Source: JAAYBG01 sp964411675
Lineage (GTDB): Bacteria > Bacillota_I > Bacilli_A > ML615J-28 > CAG-698
Assembly: GCA_964411675.1 (NCBI GenBank)
Contig: CAYPLR010000006.1
Coordinates: 1 to 53,192, forward strand
DNA: 53,192 nucleotides
Direction of reading: 5' to 3'
Shown here: piece after piece, positions 50,014-53,192 of the stretch
Numbering within the stretch: the first letter of the stretch is position 1
How the letters are laid out: every line of letters begins with the position of its first letter
Notes under the pieces: generated by a model
What the model was told of the DNA's origin: nothing
Database searches by the model: none
The model's input: only the letters and a program-made list of their open reading frames with translations
Made by a program: the position numbers and the translations under genes

Positions 50014-50899
50014 ACGATAAATGATTCAAATATCCTGTAAAATGGTATTTTCTTTTTTCGTTGTTATATTCAACCTCTACTTCATAATCAACTTGTCCAT
50101 TTCCTATGTGATTAATAACTTTACCTGTATTATCCATAAGCTCTGGTGTTAAACTTTTCCAATTGAATGCAACATCAACAAATTTTGTTTTTCCAAGATA
50201 TTCAATCTTTACTAAATGTAAGAATTCTTGCCATCGATTTGCATGTCTCATTGTCATTGGACAATCTTTTCCTGAAAAGTCATTGTGTTGTTTAATCGCA
50301 TGAATATCTAAATCAAATTCTATCATCAATTCTGCAACTAGTTTTGCTGTATTTCTCATTGTTCTAGTATAATCGGAACCAGAATTAACACATGTTTCTA
50401 TACCTACACTATTTAAATTACCTCCTGTAATGCAAGTACGATTATATGTCGTATTGAAATAAGTACTTCCCCATTCACGGTAGCCATCTCCTGCGTGGTG
50501 AGCCACTTCGTTGGTTGGTAGATGTTGAAAAACACCTGTTTCATCAACTGTAAAATGCCAAGAAACTGAGTTTTGATTCTCTTTATCATTTGCCATGCTC
50601 ATTAACCAACGCCTATGTGCTTGACCAACCGCTGTTGGAGCTCCGCTTGCAGTGTCGTGAATACAAACATATTTGGTACACTTTTTTATGATTGCAGGAC
50701 GATTCTTCTTATATAAATCTGGTAAAATATCAATGTCTCTTACTGTTTCTTTTCCATCATAAAAAGGAATGTACCCTAGATTAACTACTTCCATTTTTTT
50801 ATATGCTTCTTGATAACCAAACATGTAGTATTTTTGATTATCGATATGATCCTGATGGATTAATTTTAAAAATTGTTCTATTTCTTGCCACTTTTCCAT
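50012..50899 (-). CDS. N-acetylmuramoyl-L-alanine amidase without export signal (second)
   Basis: A 295-residue amidase_2 protein starting MEKWQEIEQFLKLIHQDHID, again without signal peptide. It has CIHDTASGAPTAVGQ, VAHHAGDGYREWG and KQHNDFSGKDCP. The C terminus has one aBig-like repeat (WKSLTPELMDNTG). Its amidase core is nearest to the 754-residue lipoprotein, with MRNTAKLVAEL and ITGGNxNxxGIETCV in common. It starts 12 bases after the DUF362 gene and shares its transcript. Confidence 0.8.
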   Translation of the reverse strand: MEKWQEIEQFLKLIHQDHIDNQKYYMFGYQEAYKKMEVVNLGYIPFYDGKETVRDIDILPDLYKKNRPAIIKKCTKYVCIHDTASGAPTAVGQAHRRWLMSMANDKENQNSVSWHFTVDETGVFQHLPTNEVAHHAGDGYREWGSTYFNTTYNRTCITGGNLNSVGIETCVNSGSDYTRTMRNTAKLVAELMIEFDLDIHAIKQHNDFSGKDCPMTMRHANRWQEFLHLVKIEYLGKTKFVDVAFNWKSLTPELMDNTGKVINHIGNGQVDYEVEVEYNNEKRKYHFTGYLNHLS

Positions 50900-50911
50900 T
50901 TTTTTCCCTTT

Positions 50912-52012
50912 CTATTTCACTTCAATTAATTCGTATTTTCTTTCACCAAGGCCTATTTTTTCTCCATGAATTAATCCTGCTTCCCATTTTGTATCAGGAT
51001 GAAGCATTTTAAATTTGTCATGGTTGTGCTTTTTTTGCCCCAACGAACTTTTTTCTACTGCTGGAGCCGCATTTACCATGTCAACACTAGCTTGATCTAG
51101 CGCTACTGGATCAAATGATGCTAGAATTCCAATGTTTGGAACAATAGCTACATCATTATGGCTTTCACAATCGCAATCAGGAGAAACATCCATAATAAAA
51201 TTAATATGGAAATTAGGTTTTCCTTTCACAACTGCCATTGAATACTCTGCAATTTTCTTAACCAATATTTCCTCTGATTCATTCCAAATTGGCCTGATGG
51301 CGTTAAAGGCACATGTTCCTATACAGCGTCCACAGCCGACACACAAATCTTCGTTAATGTGCGCTTTTTTAGTCTCTAGGTATGTGATTGCTTGATGTGC
51401 ACATGCTTCTATACATTTCTTACAAAAACGGCAAGCGGCTTCATTTACACGTGGTTTTCCACTACTATGCATTTCCATTTTTCCTGCTCGTGAGCCACAA
51501 CCCATTCCTAAGTTTTTCAATGCTCCACCAAATCCAGTACTTCCGTGCCCTTTAAAATGGTTCATGGAAATGATAATATCACTATCCGCAATTGCTCTTC
51601 CTATTTTTGCCTTCTTTACATATTCTAAGTTGATTGGAATCTCAATATCATCTGTTCCTTTAATTCCATCTCCAATAATCACATGAGCATTTGTTGAAAA
51701 AGGGGAAAATCCGTTCTCATAGGCTGCTTCCAAATGATTTAGCCCCTCATTACGGCGACCTACATATAAAGTATTACAATCAGTTAAAAATGGTTTTCCT
51801 CCCAAAGACTTTACTTTATCCACAATTACTTTTGCATAATTAGGGCGAATATAAGCAAGGTTGCCGGGTTCACCAAAATGAATTTTTATTGCAACGTGTC
51901 GCTTTTCAAAGTTTATTTCTTCTATTCCTGCTACTTCAATTAGTTTTTTAAGCTTTTGTAGCATGTTTTTTCCTGATTTGGTATGAAAATCAATATAATA
52001 TACTTTTGCCAT
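50912..52012 (-). CDS. DUF362 protein with two [4Fe-4S] clusters
   Basis: A 366-residue protein of the DUF362 family. It has AIKIHFGEPGNLAYIRPNY, MNHFKGHGSTGFGGALKNLG and two ferredoxin motifs, CRFCKKCIEACAHQA and CVGCGRCIGTCAFNA. DUF362 proteins are widespread in anaerobes and probably handle electron transfer; function not settled. It is first in the transcript before the second non-exported amidase. Confidence 0.85.
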   Translation of the reverse strand: MAKVYYIDFHTKSGKNMLQKLKKLIEVAGIEEINFEKRHVAIKIHFGEPGNLAYIRPNYAKVIVDKVKSLGGKPFLTDCNTLYVGRRNEGLNHLEAAYENGFSPFSTNAHVIIGDGIKGTDDIEIPINLEYVKKAKIGRAIADSDIIISMNHFKGHGSTGFGGALKNLGMGCGSRAGKMEMHSSGKPRVNEAACRFCKKCIEACAHQAITYLETKKAHINEDLCVGCGRCIGTCAFNAIRPIWNESEEILVKKIAEYSMAVVKGKPNFHINFIMDVSPDCDCESHNDVAIVPNIGILASFDPVALDQASVDMVNAAPAVEKSSLGQKKHNHDKFKMLHPDTKWEAGLIHGEKIGLGERKYELIEVK

Positions 52013-52037
52013 CGTTTTCCTCCATTTTTCTATTTAT

Positions 52038-52066
52038 ATAATACCATAAAAAGCTTTTGATAGAAA
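52038..52066 (-). promoter_or_regulatory. Promoter of the DUF362-amidase operon
   Basis: Minus-strand -10 TATTAT (52038-52043) with TGG directly upstream (extended -10), 17-base spacer and a weak -35 TTTCTA (52061-52066). Confidence 0.4.
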
Positions 52067-52073
52067 GAAAAAC

Positions 52074-52099
52074 AAAAAAAATCATCCGTTTGGATGATT
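52074..52099 (-). terminator. Terminator of the tRNA cluster
   Basis: A perfect 8-bp stem AATCATCC/GGATGATT with a 4-base loop and a run of U in minus-strand RNA, just after tRNA-Phe. Confidence 0.85.
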
Positions 52100-52108
52100 A
52101 TTTTTAAA

Positions 52109-52184
52109 TGGTGGCTAGGGGCGGAATCGAACCGCCGACACAAGGATTTTCAGTCCTTTGCTCTACCGACTGAGCTACCGAGCC
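52109..52184 (-). tRNA. tRNA-Phe (GAA)
   Basis: Complete cloverleaf, CCA encoded. Anticodon loop CTGAAAA gives GAA. The acceptor stem has one apparent C-T mismatch at the fifth pair. Last tRNA of the cluster, followed by a terminator. Confidence 0.95.
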
Positions 52185-52189
52185 AAAAA

Positions 52190-52265
52190 TGGCGGTCTCA
52201 ACGGGACTTGAACCCGCGATCTTCAGTGTGACAGACTGACATGTTAACCACTACACCATGAGACC
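52190..52265 (-). tRNA. tRNA-Asp (GTC)
   Basis: Complete cloverleaf, CCA encoded, discriminator G. Anticodon loop CTGTCAC gives GTC. Confidence 0.95.
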
Positions 52266-52267
52266 AA

Positions 52268-52343
52268 TGGTTGCGGAGGAAGGATTTGAACCAACGACCT
52301 TCGGGTTATGAGCCCGATGAGCTACCAGCTGCTCTACTCCGCG
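52268..52343 (-). tRNA. Initiator tRNA-fMet (CAT)
   Basis: Anticodon CAT. It has the initiator marks: unpaired C1-A72 and three G-C pairs at the base of the anticodon stem (GGG/CCC). CCA is encoded. It starts two bases after tRNA-Asp. Confidence 0.95.
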
Positions 52344-52353
52344 ATATATTAAA

Positions 52354-52444
52354 TGGCGGAGGAAGCAGGATTCGAACCCGCGCGCGCTTTCACGCCTGTC
52401 GGTTTTCAAGACCGATCCCTTCAGCCGGACTTGGGTATTCCTCC
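52354..52444 (-). tRNA. tRNA-Ser (TGA)
   Basis: A 91-base class II tRNA with a long variable arm. Anticodon loop CTTGAAA gives TGA. CCA encoded, discriminator G. Confidence 0.95.
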
Positions 52445-52473
52445 ACTATTTAGCAAAATATTAAGTTTTAAAC

Positions 52474-52550
52474 TGGTGGACCCGGTAGGACTCGAACCTA
52501 CGACCGACCGGTTATGAGCCGGTAGCTCTAACCAACTGAGCTACGGGTCC
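52474..52550 (-). tRNA. tRNA-Ile2 or Met (CAT), most like lysidine-modified Ile2
   Basis: Anticodon loop CTCATAA, CAT. The acceptor and arm sequences (GGACCCGTAGCTCAG opening, GGTCGTAGG T-arm side) are very like the Bacillus CAT tRNA that reads AUA as Ile after lysidine modification, and it is in the same position of the cluster. Elongator Met cannot be fully excluded. Confidence 0.8.
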
Positions 52551-52554
52551 AAAA

Positions 52555-52631
52555 TGGTAGCGGTGGAGGGATTTGAACCCCCGACCTTACGGGTATGAAC
52601 CGTACGCTCTAGCCAACTAAGCTACACCGCC
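52555..52631 (-). tRNA. tRNA-Met elongator (CAT)
   Basis: Anticodon loop TTCATAC. The GGCGGTGTAGCT opening matches elongator tRNA-Met of Bacillus. CCA encoded, 77 bases. Confidence 0.9.
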
Positions 52632-52667
52632 AGCTATATATATATTAAATTTGAGTTTATACAAAAA

Positions 52668-52743
52668 TGGTGGATCCTAACGGGATCGAACCGTCGACCT
52701 CCTGCGTGCAAAACAGGCGCTCTCCCAGCTGAGCTAAGGACCC
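52668..52743 (-). tRNA. tRNA-Ala (TGC)
   Basis: Complete cloverleaf, CCA encoded. Anticodon loop TTTGCAC gives TGC. Confidence 0.95.
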
Positions 52744-52770
52744 ACAAAAAAATGAAATAATAAATGTAAT

Positions 52771-52857
52771 TGGTGCCTAAGGCGGGAATCGAACCCGCAC
52801 GGTATTGCTACCACAGGATTTTAAGTCCTGCGCGTCTACCTATTCCGCCACTCAGGC
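52771..52857 (-). tRNA. tRNA-Leu (TAA)
   Basis: An 87-base class II tRNA with a long variable arm. Anticodon loop CTTAAAA gives TAA. CCA encoded. Confidence 0.95.
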
Positions 52858-52862
52858 AATAA

Positions 52863-52938
52863 TGGTGTCTCCGGGACGATTTGAACGTCTGACCCACTGA
52901 TTAAAAGTCAGTTGCTCTACCAACTGAGCTACGGAGAC
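52863..52938 (-). tRNA. tRNA-Lys (TTT)
   Basis: Complete cloverleaf, CCA encoded. Anticodon loop CTTTTAA gives TTT. Confidence 0.95.
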
Positions 52939-52941
52939 AAA

Positions 52942-53017
52942 TGGTGCCGGCTGCAGGACTTGAACCCGCAACCTATTGATTACAAGTCAATTGCTCTACC
53001 AGTTGAGCTAAGCCGGC
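52942..53017 (-). tRNA. tRNA-Thr (TGT)
   Basis: Complete cloverleaf, CCA encoded. Anticodon loop CTTGTAA gives TGT. Confidence 0.95.
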
Positions 53018-53023
53018 AAACAA

Positions 53024-53099
53024 TGGTGGAGAATGTAGGGCTCGAACCTACGACCCTCTGCTTGTAAGGCAGATGCTCTCCCAACTGAGCTAATCCTCC
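53024..53099 (-). tRNA. tRNA-Val (TAC)
   Basis: Complete cloverleaf, CCA encoded. Anticodon loop CTTACAA gives TAC. First tRNA transcribed after the rRNA genes. Confidence 0.95.
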
Positions 53100-53157
53100 A
53101 CATTTAATAAAAATATTTAAATGTATTACTTAAATTTTTATTTATAATTTAATAGAA

Positions 53158-53192
53158 AGGAGTTTGGCGATTTCCTACTTTTGCAGGCTAAA
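53158..53192 (-). rRNA. rrf: 5S rRNA, 3' end (partial, cut by window edge)
   Basis: The last bases, read on the minus strand, match the conserved 3' part of 5S rRNA (GCAAAAGTAGGAAATCGCC, compare GAGAGTAGGACGCCGCC in Bacillus). The rRNA operon continues past the right edge, so the tRNA cluster is downstream of an rRNA operon. The exact 3' end is approximate. Confidence 0.75.

Overview
The window comes from an AT-rich, Gram-positive-type bacterium using the standard stop codons: TGA ends real genes such as ecfA2 and map, and Trp is TGG. Ribosomal gene order, the CCA-encoding tRNA cluster (same order as in Bacillus rrn-linked clusters), a DUF2779 protein and lipoproteins with atrophied bacterial Ig-like (aBig) repeats suggest an anaerobic member of the Bacilli/Tenericutes border (Acholeplasma/Izemoplasma/RF39-like). 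This placement is an inference. A bifurcating-type [FeFe] hydrogenase and ferredoxin-fused oxidoreductases indicate fermentative metabolism. Most genes lie on the minus strand.

Layout from left to right. (1) 34-3811: operon NusG_II protein - ecfA1 - ecfA2 - ecfT - truA, the core of an ECF vitamin transporter. (2) 3917-6396: a MacB-like ABC transporter followed by a tiny membrane-protein gene. (3) 6525-20923: the complete S10-spc-alpha ribosomal supercluster, from rpsJ to rplQ, with a consensus promoter and a long leader upstream of rpsJ. (4) 21159-26548: yebC, a FeeM/OlsB-like acyltransferase, and a tightly overlapping operon of exonuclease, RluA, MnmM, ThpR and a ferredoxin-fused aldo/keto reductase. 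(5) 26625-37283: cell-surface and regulatory genes. These are a C39-peptidase lipoprotein with a structured leader, SGNH hydrolase - sigma - putative anti-sigma, a large lipoprotein with a DUF2779 nuclease-like protein, and an ABC permease plus substrate-binding lipoprotein without an ATPase. (6) 37374-44855: a Crp/Fnr regulator, then a nine-gene hydrogenase operon. In it hydC, hydB, hydA and a [2Fe-2S] protein are interleaved with two GHKL ATPases, two DRTGG-like proteins and a PHP protein. (7) 44937-52012: four paralogous peptidoglycan amidases, two lipoproteins and two without export signal, and a DUF362 ferredoxin. (8) 52109-53192: eleven tRNA genes and the 3' end of a 5S rRNA whose operon continues past the right edge.

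The observations most worth following up are the regulatory module inside the hydrogenase operon; the perfect palindrome between the Crp/Fnr gene and the transporter operon, positioned to repress one gene and activate the other; the paired exported and non-exported amidases; the structured leader of the C39 lipoprotein; and the 31-residue membrane-protein gene whose ribosome binding site can be masked.
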